NCBI GenBank assembly: GCA_013397115.1
Contig: VWZW01004074.1
Location: forward strand, 1,131,920 to 1,195,919
Direction of reading: 5' to 3'
Length of the DNA stretch: 64,000 bases
Source: Edolisoma coerulescens
Taxonomy: Eukaryota; Chordata; Aves; Passeriformes; Campephagidae
Shown here: piece by piece, positions 1 through 12,710 of the stretch
Position numbering within the stretch: the stretch's first letter is position 1
Layout: each line of letters starts with the position of its first letter
Program-made: the position numbers and the translations under genes
Notes under the pieces: generated by a model
Database searches by the model: none
The model's input: the letters and a program-made list of their open reading frames with translations, nothing else
Told to the model about the DNA's origin: nothing

Positions 1-1060
1 GGAAAACTCACAGTCAAGACAGGAATCTTTGGTGGTTCATTGAAGTAAACACAGGGAATCTTGCCCTGAAAAGCAGAATTATGTCTGTCTTATTGAGTTC
101 ATATTTGGGCGAAACTAAAGAATCTTGTCTTCACTGTGGGTTGACTGAAGGTTGACTGGAACTTGTTAGTTAAGCCAAGGTCAGAAATCACTCTGTGTTG
201 CCACCAGCACCCCAAACACACACAGAAGCAGTTTTATGCACAAGGACATTCTGTCAGATTCAGTGTGAGCATATAAAATGATTGTGCTGGGTATTTGAGG
301 CTTGCTAGTTGGTAATCGCTGAACTATCTCCATCCAAATTGTTACCATCTGGGAGAGAAAATGGGTTTGTACTTCAGCGCTGAAATAAGTAGCCATGTTT
401 TTAAAGCTCAGAGCTCTCTTCAGCTGCTGTCTGCTGTGTGTCTTTGCTCAGAGATGACTGTTTCGGTAAAACAGATTTGCTTTCTGTGTAGAACAGGCCA
501 TATTGACTAATCACACACATCCTGATCAAATTTTAAGATACGTGAGCATTGTCTCTGAAGGGCCACCAAAACTGAAGGAGTCTTGTGAGACCCTTGAACA
601 AATTCGTAGGGGACACAAGAAACCAGTCATTGGTACTTACTACCTGCTTTAAATGTTGGTACAATCACATCAGAATTTTAAGCTGAGTATCTCAGAGGAG
701 ACAATTGCAGTTCAACACAGAGCATGGACATATGCTGGGTGAAGGCACTGACTTCTCCAGAATGTGTTGTATAAGGTTTGATCATCATTAACATCTGATG
801 CACTCAAATGTTTGGCAGTTTTCATGCTTTTGTGCTTTCGTCAGATGGCCTCTGTTATTCTATTTATGCCCACTGTTAACTAAGTAGAGTCTGGTTTAAT
901 CTGCCTTTTTTACTTGGACTTCTGACATGACCTTGCTTTCTCATTTCAGTTTTGCTTACTTTCTCATACAGTTCTTGCTGTTGAAATTTGGTATAACTTT
1001 GGTGAAGAAACAGTGCCAGGCTGCAGGCAGGGAGATTTTTTATGCCACAGCCTAAAGCCT

Positions 1061-1380
1061 GTGCTCCTGCGCCGCATTACTGCAGGGTCTCTCTGTGCTC
1101 ACCCTCTGGATGCAGGTGATTAACACGCGGTCCAGGGAATTGCGCCTCTGCCTGCTCGGTAATTTGCTGGGCAGCACTGCAGTCATCCGGAGCAGCTGCC
1201 ACTTAAACGGGCAGTAGATTGTTCTCTTTTTATTTTAGTGTCTGCAGCTTCCCCGTGTGCCACAGCCAGACGCGCTGTGTTGGTGTTTGCTGCAGCAAAG
1301 CATCAATTAGATGCATCTCGCGATGTGCTGCCTGTGCAGCCATTTTTCAGCAGAATTGCTGTGTGCATATAAATGGTTAT
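1061..1380. promoter_or_regulatory. CpG-retaining patch, candidate conserved or regulatory element
   Basis: A hand count gives about 13 CpG in 320 bases and about 52% G+C, so the CpG observed/expected ratio is near 0.6. Surrounding sequence has few CpG. Clusters include GCGCCGC near 1070, ACACGCGG near 1124, GACGCGC near 1269 and CTCGCGA near 1317. A TATA-like word (CATATAAATG) lies at 1366-1375. The patch is too short and too weak for a standard CpG island. That it is regulatory is inference; it could also be an old, unrecognised repeat. Confidence 0.2.
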
Positions 1381-4073
1381 TCCCGTCTCCACCCACAGAT
1401 GGGAGGCACACCAAGGCCAGGGATCAAGATCAAAAACTTACTAGACCCCAACAGGTATGATTAACTGCTTGTGGGATTTCAACAATGTCTGTACAGGATG
1501 GAAAGTCCAAACTTGAGGCATCTGTCCAAATGTTTAGTCACTTGAAACATTTTGTAACCCGGCACTCGGTGGCCATGGTGACACTGGTGTCATGCTGGGG
1601 GAGGGGAGCAGGTTTAAGGAGCGATCACAGGGTAGCTAAGAAGCAAGGCACTCATGTCCTGGGCTCAAAGTGCTGAACTATCCTCCCCATCGCCATGCTC
1701 CAGGGAGGCACAGATGTGATTTTGGCTGCCTGCCTTTGCATAGGCACATAGTAAATAATTAACATGCACAGCCAGGCTTTTTGGTCATCAGTTATTGCTG
1801 TAACTGATGATTAATTCAAGGAATTATTGATTCTCATGCCAAATGTTTGCTCATGGGTGGCAGAGAAACTAATAATCATTCCCAGGGTCATTATTGACAA
1901 ATCTCAGTATAGGAAGTGAATAAAACGTGTGGGAATGGAAGTGTAGGTCCGTAGGTTGGTTTGTGTCTTCCAGATCATGAGGGGAGTGATTGACAAACTC
2001 AAGTCAAAAGTCTGACTCATACCCTTACCAAGGCCCCTCTTGTTGGATGTTCACATACTTGGTGGTGCTTTCAGGAGGAATAGAGCCATCTGGGATCACC
2101 AAACAGCTCTCCAGAGATGTCTGCCCGGTGTCCACCAGGAAGCTCTTGCCTGGACACTGGAGACTCTGAGCACACGTCGTGCCTTTCACAGCAACATGGT
2201 TGGAGCCTGATTGCCTTAAAACTCCTGTACTATGCTCACAGTAAGCGTAAGCCTACCTCCCTGGGCCCTGCCCTGAAGCACTTCCTTTCTTTGACAATCT
2301 CCTAAATTCTAGTTAATCTCCCTCCCATGACTCCCAACCTCAGCTCTTCCCCCCTTTCTACCACAATGCCCCCGTCAGTGCCTGCTGCCTTGCCAGAAGC
2401 TTGCTCAGAAGGTTTTCACACTGGGGCCAAGAAAAACAGATCGATGTTCCCCAAGTATGTGTGTTACTGCTTGGGTGTCTCCTCTCAGCTGCTGTTTTTC
2501 CCAAGGTTTGCTGGAACATCGTGCCTCTGAGACCCTCACTTGAAGTCCAGCATGGATGTACTTGGATTCAAAAGTCAGCGAAGGTGACTGGCAGTGGAAG
2601 CCTGAACACCCATCTCCATTGCACACAGCCTTGCATCCTTAAGCGAGGAGACAGAGAAAGAGCAGGGCTGCAAGGAAGGCATAATAAGGTGTATCCTGAC
2701 TGAAAGTTCAGGTGTATTAGTAAGAACATGATGCCCAGCATGGTCCCTTGCATGTACTTCCATAAAATGATTACAAATATATTTTTGATAAATAATAATA
2801 GCAGCCTTCTCTGTGTGTTTACAAACTGCTGTTATTTTGCTTTATAGCCTGTGTCACTTTTCTTTCCTCCTGCTAGAAACATAAAAATTTTAATTTGATT
2901 AAGAATTAAATTATTTCCTGATGCTACTCGTCTTGCAGCACTACTTCTTGTGTTTGAACAAGGAGATCAGCCCAGCATTGCTAAGAAGATTTTCAGAACG
3001 TTATCAAATGATGTTATTTGTATGTCACACACATATGAAATCAGAGTAGGTTATGTGAGTCTCATTTCTGTGCTGTGGACACAAAAGCAGGGTTGTTGCT
3101 CCCTACATTCTGTCTGATTAGAGATTTTTCTCTCTGCTGCTTTGCTCCGATACACAGAAATCACCTTTTTCCTAGAAAAATTCAATACTTTCTGGTGCCT
3201 CCTGCTGTCAGAGAGCCAACAGTCTTCTGAGCACTCTCCCTTCAAAGATCAATCAAATTTTGGGCAGAGAACTCCCTTTCCCACTTGAGACTTTTTTTTC
3301 AGCCTGAAAGACTTTCTGGCACCTGTTTTAGGCTCCTGTGAAACCTGCTGCTGGTGACAATGCAGGTCTTTTTCCGCCTCCAGGGAAGAAAGGTGACATA
3401 ATAGAAAGGCCAACTTTATAAAAGAAATTTGAATTACTTAAATGTCCTGCCATAATGACAAAAAAAAAAAATCTAGCCTCTTAAAAATTATGCACAGAAG
3501 TCAGTTTTGATCTTTACTAGAGAGCAGGTTTGTGCAATGGTAGCATTTCCACATCAGTGCAGCTTGTGAGGCTCCAACAGAGGACAACTTTTCCACCGAA
3601 GGCTCTTTCATTCATGTTTGAAAAATTGCCTGGTAGTTTTATGGCTTCCTTTCTGTTTGGTCACACATCTGGAGTCATTGGCTGTGCCTTCCCTGCTTGT
3701 TCCCTAACACCTTCTGTGTCTGATGCTCTGGCTCTGCATAGGTTGGGGCAAAGATGGAAAAGTGGCTCTTAACTTACAGGGTCTGTTTGTTGATTGCTAT
3801 CCCTTTCTCTGGGCTTTGAAGGAAGTCAGCTGGATGAGTGCCTCTCCTAGCACTGATGTTCCATGGGAGACATGGTTGACATGAAGAAAAGTAGTGACAT
3901 TTCCCAGAGGTGAGTAGATGTGAGATGATCCGTGTGGGACAGTGGGCCTTGCATTCAGAGAGCAATTCCATGCTGCCAGGGAAAAGGTGATTTTTCCAGT
4001 GTAGATGCAGATGGCATCATGCATGGCCATCTCCACCTGGAAACTGCCTCTACAGTCCAGATGTTGAGCCAAA

Positions 4074-4111
4074 CACTAGGATCACCATGGTAGGCCATGG
4101 TGATCCCAGTG
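4074..4111. repeat. short inverted repeat (foldback), 17-base arms
   Basis: The arms are 4074-4090 and 4095-4111 around a 4-base loop (TAGG). The inner 12 bases (GGATCACCATGG and its reverse complement) match perfectly, and the outer five add four matches and one mismatch. In a minus-strand transcript the mismatch would be a G-U wobble, so that hairpin would be fully paired. At 38 bases it is short for a microRNA precursor. No function is assigned. Confidence 0.6.
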
Positions 4112-5619
4112 GCTTTCCTACATGGCCATTGAGTTATTTTGTAAGTAAAATCAGAGCATCCTGTATGGGACTCTGTTCGGAAAGCTCTCTGGAAAAGCAC
4201 ACCCTGTAAATGGGGTAGAACAGCTTGTTATTAAACCCTCCCACTCAGTGGCAGACCTAAAAAGGAGGGACAAATCTGACCATAAATGTGGGAGTTTTTC
4301 TTAATAGTGACTGTAACTCTGAGCTTTCCTACAAGATCTTACGGATCTTGAAACATTTTTCCAATGAAGATCAAACGATACACATTTATCAGACACATGA
4401 ACTGAAGGCTGGAGAGACTGAAGGGTTTGCCTTGTCTCACAGATTTCTGATGCAGTACCTGAGTCCCATTCTGTAGGTGGCATGTGCCCCCAGGAATGAG
4501 GGAAGGGAGGACTTTGGTGCTGCACCTGATCCTTGCAGCACTGGATTAAGGTTAGGCCCCACGTCTCTGCTTCTCTGCAATTGCAGTGGCATTTAGTACA
4601 TTATGCTGGAAGCTTTCTCCACCAAAATCCAACCAAAAGTGTTACAGTGACTGAGAGACAAAGGATGAAAGAAGGAAACTGTGAGGCAAGGAGGGTCAGC
4701 AGGCATCTAATTTTCCCAATACTTCCACCCTCTTCTTTTCAAAGCACATGTTGAGTGAGGCTGAGGAAGCAATTGGCAGCACATTCCCAGCACCTTGGTC
4801 CTCTGTGTATGTGTCTTCTGCGAGGATCTCAGTCTGGTGTGTGTACTGAAATTGTGTCAGGAGCTACACAGTTTCTGCCTGGGGCTTTAGCATGCCTGGT
4901 CTGCCAGAAGATTTAATTTTCTCAATCAAGAGCTCTTGGGCACCTTGGATCTGCTGTAAGGAAGGGGATGAAATGCTTAGTGGTAAGGCTTAGCCCTCCC
5001 TGCAGGGCATCTCTCCAGACATGAGAGTGCAGAGAACAGTAGTGCCCCTGCTTCCTCTGGTCCTTCCCTGCCCCAAGGCCAGTGCACACCCCCAGTGCTT
5101 GCATCAGGGTGCCATGAGAGCTGAGATTCACATGGTGGTGTCTGAAACACATTTCCTCTTGTGAAAGGCTGGCAAGTGTACGTGAAAGCATTTCATCAAG
5201 TTATCAAATAACATTTTGTTCTTGTCTCAATATGATGAGCATAGCTTGGCAGTCCAGGCTCTTACATACAAGATTATAGATGTAGGAGCTCTCAATGCAT
5301 TATTTTTATTGCATTAACTGATTCTGTTTCCCCTTGTACCCATGTGAACTTCTGTCATTCACGTCCTGTGGTAAGAAGCTGAGTTTAGCTAAGCTGTGTT
5401 GAAAAGAATGTATGCATTGGGTCTGTTTGCCATCTAGCTTTGCCTGGTGTCCCACAGCCCAAAATATCCAGTACAGTCAACACCAGGCCAAAGAGGTACT
5501 GACAAATCTGGGAAGTTTTTGGAGGAGAGTGACAGAGTTGATCAGGAGAGGTGGAAGCACAGGTAGATGAGTTCAAATATGAACTGCTGCAGAGCCCAGC
5601 TCAGGAATGACTAACAAGT

Positions 5620-5957
5620 GTGTGGTTTGTGAGACATGTAGCGCTCTGATGAGCACGAACAGCCTCCCACTATCCCGAGCGTGAGAGCGGAATTCTTGGT
5701 GTGACACGCAGGGATATAACAAGGGCTAATAGTGTGACAGTCAGACTGAATGTAAGGTAAAATTTCCTGACAGTGAGATGTATTTTGCTGTGAAACAGCC
5801 TCCCAAGGGAAAGGGCAGGAGCCCAACTGCTTTGTCTTTTTTAAAGCCAGACTGGACAAAGCATTAGGAAAGGTAATCCAGGGAGCAAGTGTAAATTGGC
5901 TGGAGGATGGAGTGGTGATCTAATAGATCCTTTCCATTTCTAGCTCCTAGGATATAG
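5620..5957 (+). mobile_element. old CR1-type LINE, 3' end fragment
   Basis: The text fits an old CR1-type 3' end as I remember it. In order, it has the 'gtgagacatgtag' start, a segment reading 'gtcagactgaatgtaag', then 'gtgaaacagcctccc', 'ccagactggacaaagcatt' and 'gatctaatagatcctttcc', and it stops near 'ctcctagg' where the family tail would begin. The divergence and several indels suggest an ancient copy. It lies in sense orientation and lacks all coding sequence, as expected for 5'-truncated LINE copies. I am fairly sure of CR1 or a close relative, not of the subfamily. Confidence 0.65.
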
Positions 5958-8319
5958 TACTGCTTGTAATGAATTTTGACTGGTTTTAAGCTTAGGGGGT
6001 AACAGGAAGATAAAACTGAGCAAAAAGATTAACAATAAGAACTAAGAAAAAACCTGTAGTTTGTCTAATAGTCATGGAAAGTGCCAGATTGAGAGTTCCT
6101 TAGGCCAATGGCACTATTCAAAAATAGCATTTCAAATGGGAAAGCGAAAGTTGTTACATAGGTAATGATTGTGGTAATGACATATTTTTAAAGAGTCCTA
6201 GTAGTCCCAAGTATCCAAGAGCACATTTCAGATTTGGGGATGTGCACGTGTGGTTCATGTAATGGGAAATTGCCATAGCTGACACTGAAATGCAGCAACA
6301 ACTGCACTGAAACAACTTGTTTTAATGGCAGCAGTTGAAGATGGGGTATAAAGTGTAACTGCTGTAACTGAAACTGTAGAAGAATTGTCTTGGTTTGGCA
6401 GAATTTCATTAACTGATTAATTATCTAGGCAGGAGTTTCTTTTGCAACTGCCTTTCCCCATGTCTTTGCTTTTAAAGCAGTGGGATCTGGCAATATTGAC
6501 CAGGTTTCCCTGGTTTGCTTTTGGGTGGGCAGGGAGAAGTCTGCTGAACTGGCATGACCCTGAGCTGAGACACACTGGACTGGCCTCCTGGTGTAGTTTT
6601 TACCTCCCTCTTGTGAGTCCTGACTTCAGGCTCTGAGTTCCTGGAGGACAAGGGCAATCTCATTTCTTTTAGCAAAGATGACAAGGGAGCCCCATTGGAA
6701 AAACACTAAAATGCGAAATAGTATGGTCTGTGTATGGAACCAGAACACGCAGTTTGGGAAAGCTGAATATATATTATCAACTGGTTTTAATACTGTCATT
6801 TTAAACTGAAATATGTTGGTTGTCATTCACATGAAGAACTAGTTCTCCTTTTTACTTTTTTAAAATAAGCAGTCACAAATCTGAAAGAAAGTGGCCAAAA
6901 TACAGATGTTCTGCATTGTTTATCGCTCATGAAATTAGACTTTCTCAGACAACAGCCTTGAGGAGTCATCTCAGTCGAAAGTGGAAGGAAATGAGCCAGG
7001 CAAGAACTTGCATGTTGAACATATCATCCTTCTGGAGCCACATGCTCACCATGGAACTGACTCACATGGCATTAAAAATTGTTTGTTCTCATTTACACAA
7101 TCTGCAAGACTGTTTAATGTAATATTTGTTAGCTGCACAATTAATCAAATGCTATCCATTTGTTAATGAAGGTGGAAAACGTTCCTGTATAAAGTGCCAT
7201 TACTACTGAGTAGTTGAGGTACTGTACAGTTTGGCTACCTCTAAATTTTAGACAGATTTACCAACATTCAAGATTTTTATTTAATAGTCACTGCAGATGT
7301 AGTCCTTTTAGCTGTTAGCTAGTCATGCAAAAATCGGTAAAAATTTTCCTTTGAATGTTTATATTATTCATAGGGGTTGTTTGGAGCTAGAGTTCTCACT
7401 TTATCCACCAGGAATTTTAGTGTTTCATCAAAAAAACCCACAAATTCAGGCCTGAGACAAAATTCTGCCACTCTCCTCCTTCCAAAATAACAGAGCCAAG
7501 AAAATATTTATTTATAAAAAACTGATGTGACAGTCTTCAGCTTTACAGTAGCTGTGAACCTTCATGATCTGGGTTTCCTAGGGCTTGCAGGTTCTTAGTG
7601 TTGTGGCAGCTGAAAAAATGGTTACACCAGCAGCTTCCACCATTTGAGCTGCCAAAATTGCAACATTCCTCTGAAGTGGCTCGATTTTTTTTTTTCTAAA
7701 CCTTCTTATGTAAATTTTTTCTGTCTAAAACCTTTCAACTAGTCCCAGGTCTTAGACTGTAGATTAGTATTTGACTTTCAGTAGGACGTTTATTTCTAGA
7801 CTTCTTTATTTTAAGAAAGAATGACTTCTATTCCTTTTCCATTTAGACACCTTAGAAATCCTACCTTTCTTAGTAATGCCATAGAAAATCTCTCCAACTG
7901 TGGGTGGTTCAGCTGCTGTTACCTGATGCAGCTCTCAGTCTGGGTACGCTGTCTTGCTGTAGGAAAAGGATGGCTTCTGGCAAGAGGCTGTCAATCCCGT
8001 CCCTCTGTTTGCTTGTTGGCTGCTGGAATGAGGAGGCTGGAAAAGGATGGAAAGGGACGTCATCTGGGATCTAGCAGCAAAACCATGGCATGAATGAATC
8101 AGAGGGTGTTGCTTCCTACTTAAATGCTAAATTCCTATTAGATAAAGAAGGGATGTGATTCCAAAATCCAGGCACAGAACAGAGGACAGATGTTGACAGG
8201 TCAGGGAAGTGTAAGTACCATGATAAATTGTGTGATGGACTGAAAAGGGAGTTGGGAATCTCCTTTTTATTTCCTGCAGTGGCACTGACCAGTGAGACCA
8301 TGAAGAATTCACATCCCCA
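5958..8319. other. unique noncoding stretch, no gene seen
   Basis: No exon or named repeat is recognised. The part at 6910-7210 is AT-rich with several TTAAT/ATTAA words (for example CACAATTAATCAAATG near 7136) and has the look of a conserved noncoding element, but that cannot be tested here. A T-run sits near 7686-7695. Confidence 0.6.
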
Positions 8320-8395
8320 CAGTTCTCCAGCATGTAAAATGGGAATGATAATGCCAGTTTTCCTTTGCCATGTATTTTGAGACTTCCACAGGTAA
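8320..8395 (+). repeat. possible MIR-like ancient SINE remnant
   Basis: The words 'cagttctccagcatgtaaaatgggaatgataatgcc' read with two short breaks like the core of MIR and related amniote SINEs, whose text runs through 'ccccatctgtaaaatggg'. The following 'cctttgccatgtattttgagac' resembles the family's 'cctttgtaaagcactttgagat'. Only about 75 bases align by eye, so this is a weak call. It would be one of the oldest elements in the window. Confidence 0.4.
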
Positions 8396-11300
8396 CACTG
8401 CACAGTCCACTTCATTAGCGTGGGCATTTAACAAGACAATGTTTGTGTTGCCATCGCGGCACATCCCAGGCATACAGGGACCATCCACAGTACCTGATGT
8501 GGTATGGTGAGAAGGGCTACTCTGAAACCATCCCTGAACTTCAGCTGGTTGCCATGGCAACAGAACTGCTTAGCACGGCAAGGCAAGGGGAGAGTGATAT
8601 ATTAAGGATAACTTACAGCAGCAAGGCTGCGCTTGGAAATATCTCTGGTTTTCTGGGTCTGGGCTTGCAGGAGACGTTGCTGAGCTCTGGGATTTCCTCT
8701 TCTGCAGCTCACCTACAATGAACAACATGGGCCAGAAAGTGGAGAACCACAGTGGAGAGACCTGCAGGGTAGCTTTCCCTTGGCCTTTTAGTGATAAGGT
8801 GGGTGGGGGAGGAATCTGCATCTCTGGAGCCCTTCTGCAAGGACTTGGCGTTAAAAGCTGTTGAATACAATCTGCTGGCCTGCTTTCTACTCATTTCATA
8901 TGTGCTGCTGCCAGGTACTCCTTTAGTCCCTGGGTCAGCGACGTTCCCAGTGTGAGGACTTTTCCTCCAGCCAGCCCCAGAAGCACCAGTCACCCCCAGA
9001 GCCTAGAGCAGAGAGGAGGGAAGGATATCCTCATCATTCAGGCTGTGTGCCTGGGATCTTGAGTGCACTGAACAGTCGGCTGGCAGCGAGAGAGCTGATG
9101 GGAGGCGGATGCTAAAAATTGCTTCAAGGGAAGTTGGAAGGTGTCAGAAAGGTCACTTTGGAAATGGGAAAAGGACCAAGGGGTTAGAGGGTGACATGTT
9201 AAGTGACATGAATTTCCTTGCTCTCTGCTGCTAGTATTTTAGAGTTTGGAGGGAAAACTGGCAAGAACTTTCCTGCTGATGAAGCAACATACAAATGGAC
9301 ATGGTTGCAGGGTAGGGATCATCGATTTTATAAAGGAAATCATGAAAAATGCCTTGTGAGCCACAGTTACTGGTGAAAATATGACTGAGTTTCTGAAGAT
9401 GAGAGGAAGAAGACAGGGACCTAGGAAATCTCTTGAAAAGCTAGGGAAAGCATAGAGAAACTTGAAAGAAAAACAAGATAAAATGACAATTGCATATAAG
9501 CCCACACAGGCACTTACTCTCTTGCTTTCTCTGTTACACTCACACACTCAAGCACATCTTTCTGTCCAAAATAGTAGGGAAAAAATATCATAGCCTTTAT
9601 TGTCAAGAGTAATTTCTCTTCACGTGTCACTAACAACAAATTCTCAGAGCAAGGAGATAGATATTGCACAAAACTCATCTGCCTGCTTTTTTTCCTTTCC
9701 AAACCTGAACAAAACAAGGAAGAAAGCCCCTGTGAACTGTGGAGTTGAAGAGCTACATGTTGACAGCTCTTGGATGGATGAAGGCCAAACACAAGTATTT
9801 GTATGCTGCTAATGCCACAGGAGGCAGCCGGGATTGCATGGGGAGCCAGGGCTCACTTTTCCTCACAGGAATGGCTTTGCGTTTGGGGTTGTCAGAGAAC
9901 ATGGCTGCAGCTCCTCTGAGCTTTCACTCCCAAAATGCTTGGCAAACTGGGGGATTTCCCACCCATCATGTCCAGCCTGCAAGGAGCTTTGCCGAAAAAT
10001 CCCCAGCTGACTGCTCTTGCTTGGGAGTAGGATGCCCCTCAGGATGAAGCCTTCTGGTTGCACAGGCTGTGCAGCGGTTTTACACAGCAGGATGAAGGTG
10101 GGTGGCTGCCAGCTGGGTTTAAACTTGTGCCACCCCTCCAGGCTGCTCAGAAGGGCTGAGCTCTGGGTGTCCCTGGGGAGACAGGGCCATCATGTGCTCC
10201 AACAAGGTCGGCATCATCTGCCTGGGTTACAGGAGCAAAAGCTTGAGCCCACAATAAGCGTGCTCGGACTCTCCCTTTCCAGGGATGATCTTTTAATAGA
10301 CACTTGGAGATTCACACAGAGGACTGAAAGCAGTTTGGATCTTTGTCCTGTATTTAACTGACACTGCAAACTTCCCTTCAGAGTATTGGCACAGGCCCTC
10401 TCGGCTTTGACTGGTGTTTGTCTGACTCCATGGGACTCTCCATCCCAGCACACTTGAGTGAAAATCTCCACCAGCTCATTTAGAAATTGTTTGTTCATCA
10501 GAGTCATGTCCTGTGCAGAGAGGAAAAAAGTCCCTTGGCTGGTGTGGATTCCTCTGTTCTGGCTCATTCCTGGTTGATGGTTGGGAAATTATAGTATGGG
10601 AGAGAAGATTATTGTGGTTCCTGCCAAGGAATGGAATTTGTAAAAGCAGATTTTATTTTTAAAATATTTTTTAAAGTTTTAAAAAATTTTATATTGTTTT
10701 GGTTTATTTTATTTTGCAAAAGGCTAAATAATACCCAAGAATCCCTCAATCCACTTCCAGTGTTCTCTTCTTGCTACATGAAACTGCCAAATCTGAATTG
10801 GAAATACGTGAAAAAAAATGTAGGGCTTTTTTATGATGCTTGGAAGAAAATGGATTTGCAGAGCTTCTCTCTTTAAATGTGTCAACATAAATGACATCCT
10901 AGCAGGTCTTGCAGATTGCATGGCATAGGCAAATAACTGCTATTTATTGCATGGGCTGTGCAATTTTTTACCTAGCTATTTCTGCCACATGCAGAATAGA
11001 TGAAACAAATTTCCCTCGCACATTTATATATACATTTATACATTTATATAGTGCCTGTCAAGAGTTGCATGCTGTGGTCTCCACTAATGCTCATTTGTGC
11101 CATGATTCTTTATCCAGAATTTAACCCCTCCCAGAGGAAAACTACATCCCATCTGTGATACCTATTATAAAACAAGCCAGATTCTGTGCAGTGTTCTGTC
11201 TAACAGGTTACAAACGGCATTTTCCTTCTCTTTGGCTTCCCTAGTCTCCTCTGGAAAGGCAATCTAAGGCAAGTCTATCACAGAGTTACAGGAGACACAC

Positions 11301-12255
11301 CTTACAATTGACTCTTTCAGGTCTCTCAGTCTTTCACCACCACCTTGTTTCAAAGGGATAGCAGCATAAAAGAGAAAAGTATTTAAAAAGAGAAAAAAAA
11401 TAAGTCAAGTGAAGCTTAACAAGGAAAATCCAGTTCCTTCCGCATGGATATCAATAGAAGCTATGCGTGTAAGCACGTCAATTTGTTTGAGGGTTTTGAT
11501 ACTAAGGAAAAAATTAAACCATTTGTCTATTACTTCCTTCTTGCTATGTGTATTACTAAGCTGTTTGCCCCACTGGCTTTGGATATTCTCTACTAGTGTG
11601 TTAATTTCCTAACACTTTATGCTCCAACAAGTCCTCTGGATGGGGATATCACTTCTGCTCCTCACAGCTGTCATCAGAGTGGCAACACATGTGTCTGAAG
11701 GTACCTCTGGAATCTGCTGAATCAGACTCCAAGTTTCCTGCTACAGCAGCATTTTACAGTTCTCTCCCTTGATGACCTAAATATCTCCCTTTTCTGAAAC
11801 ATACAAATTACATCTGTGATGCAAACATTGCGCCTGCGTGTCTGTACGCGATTTACTCAGGCAGAGCTTTTACCGCTCACTTATTTTTCAGAGTAAGAAA
11901 AATAAAGGTCTCTGCACTTAGCCTACGATGACAGTTTTGCAGCAGGAGAACACTGAACAAGAAAAATGAAGACTGCAGAAGTGGAAGGAGGAAATGAAAG
12001 TTGCTCTACCGACAGGGCGACATGAATTCAGCAATGGGTGGATTAGTCTGAGTGTTATCAGTGATGATGAAACACAGCAGACTGTGGTAATGAAATATTT
12101 ATGAATGGGGAAATGATACTGCATTCTGCAGTGCAGCACAGGGGAAAGTGAAATTTCAAGAATACTGTAATAGCAAAGCCCTCCATTAATTATCGAAAGC
12201 AAGCTGTAATGCCAGTTACTATGACAACGGGGTCCCCCATGTATTTTGCACTATT
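8396..12255. other. unique noncoding stretch, no gene seen
   Basis: No exon or repeat family is recognised. The section at about 9800-10250 is relatively G+C-rich. The section at 10640-10730 is almost pure A/T. At 11021-11050 there is a tiny tandem array of CATTTATA-type units. From about 11829 to 12230 CpG is kept more often than nearby (for example GCGCCTGCG near 11830 and TACGCGA near 11846), which may mark a conserved element. Open frames here are 117 codons or fewer and unremarkable. Confidence 0.6.
11021..11050 (+). repeat. short tandem array of CATTTATA-type units
   Basis: Three copies of CATTTATA, the first and third followed by TA and the first separated from the second by one further TA, run head to tail. 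This is a small AT-rich tandem repeat with no further meaning that I can support. Confidence 0.7.
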
Positions 12256-12294
12256 GGGGGGGTGGAGGGGGGAGAGGTGGGAGAAAGAGGGGGG
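12256..12294 (+). other. G-rich tract with quadruplex-forming pattern
   Basis: Four G-runs (7, 6, 3 and 6 bases) are separated by spacers of 4, 6 and 7 bases, which fits the usual G-quadruplex pattern of four runs of at least three G with loops of up to seven. It is the only tract of this kind that I noticed in the window. It directly follows the CpG-retaining 11.8-12.2 kb section and precedes a very AT-rich segment. Folding in vivo is inference. Confidence 0.6.
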
Positions 12295-12492
12295 CTGCTT
12301 CTATCTACTGGAGTGCATTGTATTTCTTTTTCTGTTGTTGTTGTTAATTATGACAATCTCAGCCTGTGACTGTGCAGTTAATTTAAATGATAAAATTATA
12401 AAGTGACTATTGGCTAAAATACAGGGAAAGTCTTTAATAAGTGGTACTGGTCTTTTTACTCTTTCCATATCAAGGGACATACTATCGTAATT

Positions 12493-12517
12493 ATTAATAT
12501 TCTTATATAATATTAAT
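12493..12517. repeat. small AT inverted repeat
   Basis: The 9-base arms ATTAATATT (12493-12501) and AATATTAAT (12509-12517) flank a 7-base spacer inside a strongly AT-rich segment (about 12480-12570). Such structures arise easily by chance in AT-rich DNA. Confidence 0.5.
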
Positions 12518-12600
12518 ACGTGATAATGTAATAATAAAAAGTGAAATGCTACTAGAAGTAAGATTATTAATAATAATTTCGACTGTGTTAGGCTTCCACT

Positions 12601-12710
12601 CACAAAGCATTTTAGAAGCAGTGATTAATTAAAGTGTCAATATTGGCATACTAAATCCACCACTGCATTTCCAGATGGGGAAAGGGAATGTACGACCTCT
12701 GCCCACTTAT
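12601..12710. repeat. possible MIR-like ancient SINE remnant
   Basis: The order 'cacaaagcattttagaa', then 'gattaattaa', then 'ttccagatggggaaa', then 'tgcccac' matches the order in MIR-type elements ('aaagcactttacaa', 'attaattaat', 'acagatggggaaact', 'cttgcccaag'). The spacing is about right but much sequence in between is lost. This is a recollection-based weak match. Confidence 0.35.

Larger units (their letters stand above)
1..5619. other. unique noncoding stretch, no gene seen
   Basis: I see no exon, repeat family or RNA gene that I can name. Open frames are all short (100 codons or fewer) and overlap on both strands without any family signature. The stretch holds a CpG-retaining patch at 1061-1380 and a perfect foldback at 4074-4111, both listed separately, and a run of twelve A at 3460-3471. 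The rest is ordinary AT-leaning vertebrate intergenic or intronic sequence. Confidence 0.65.
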
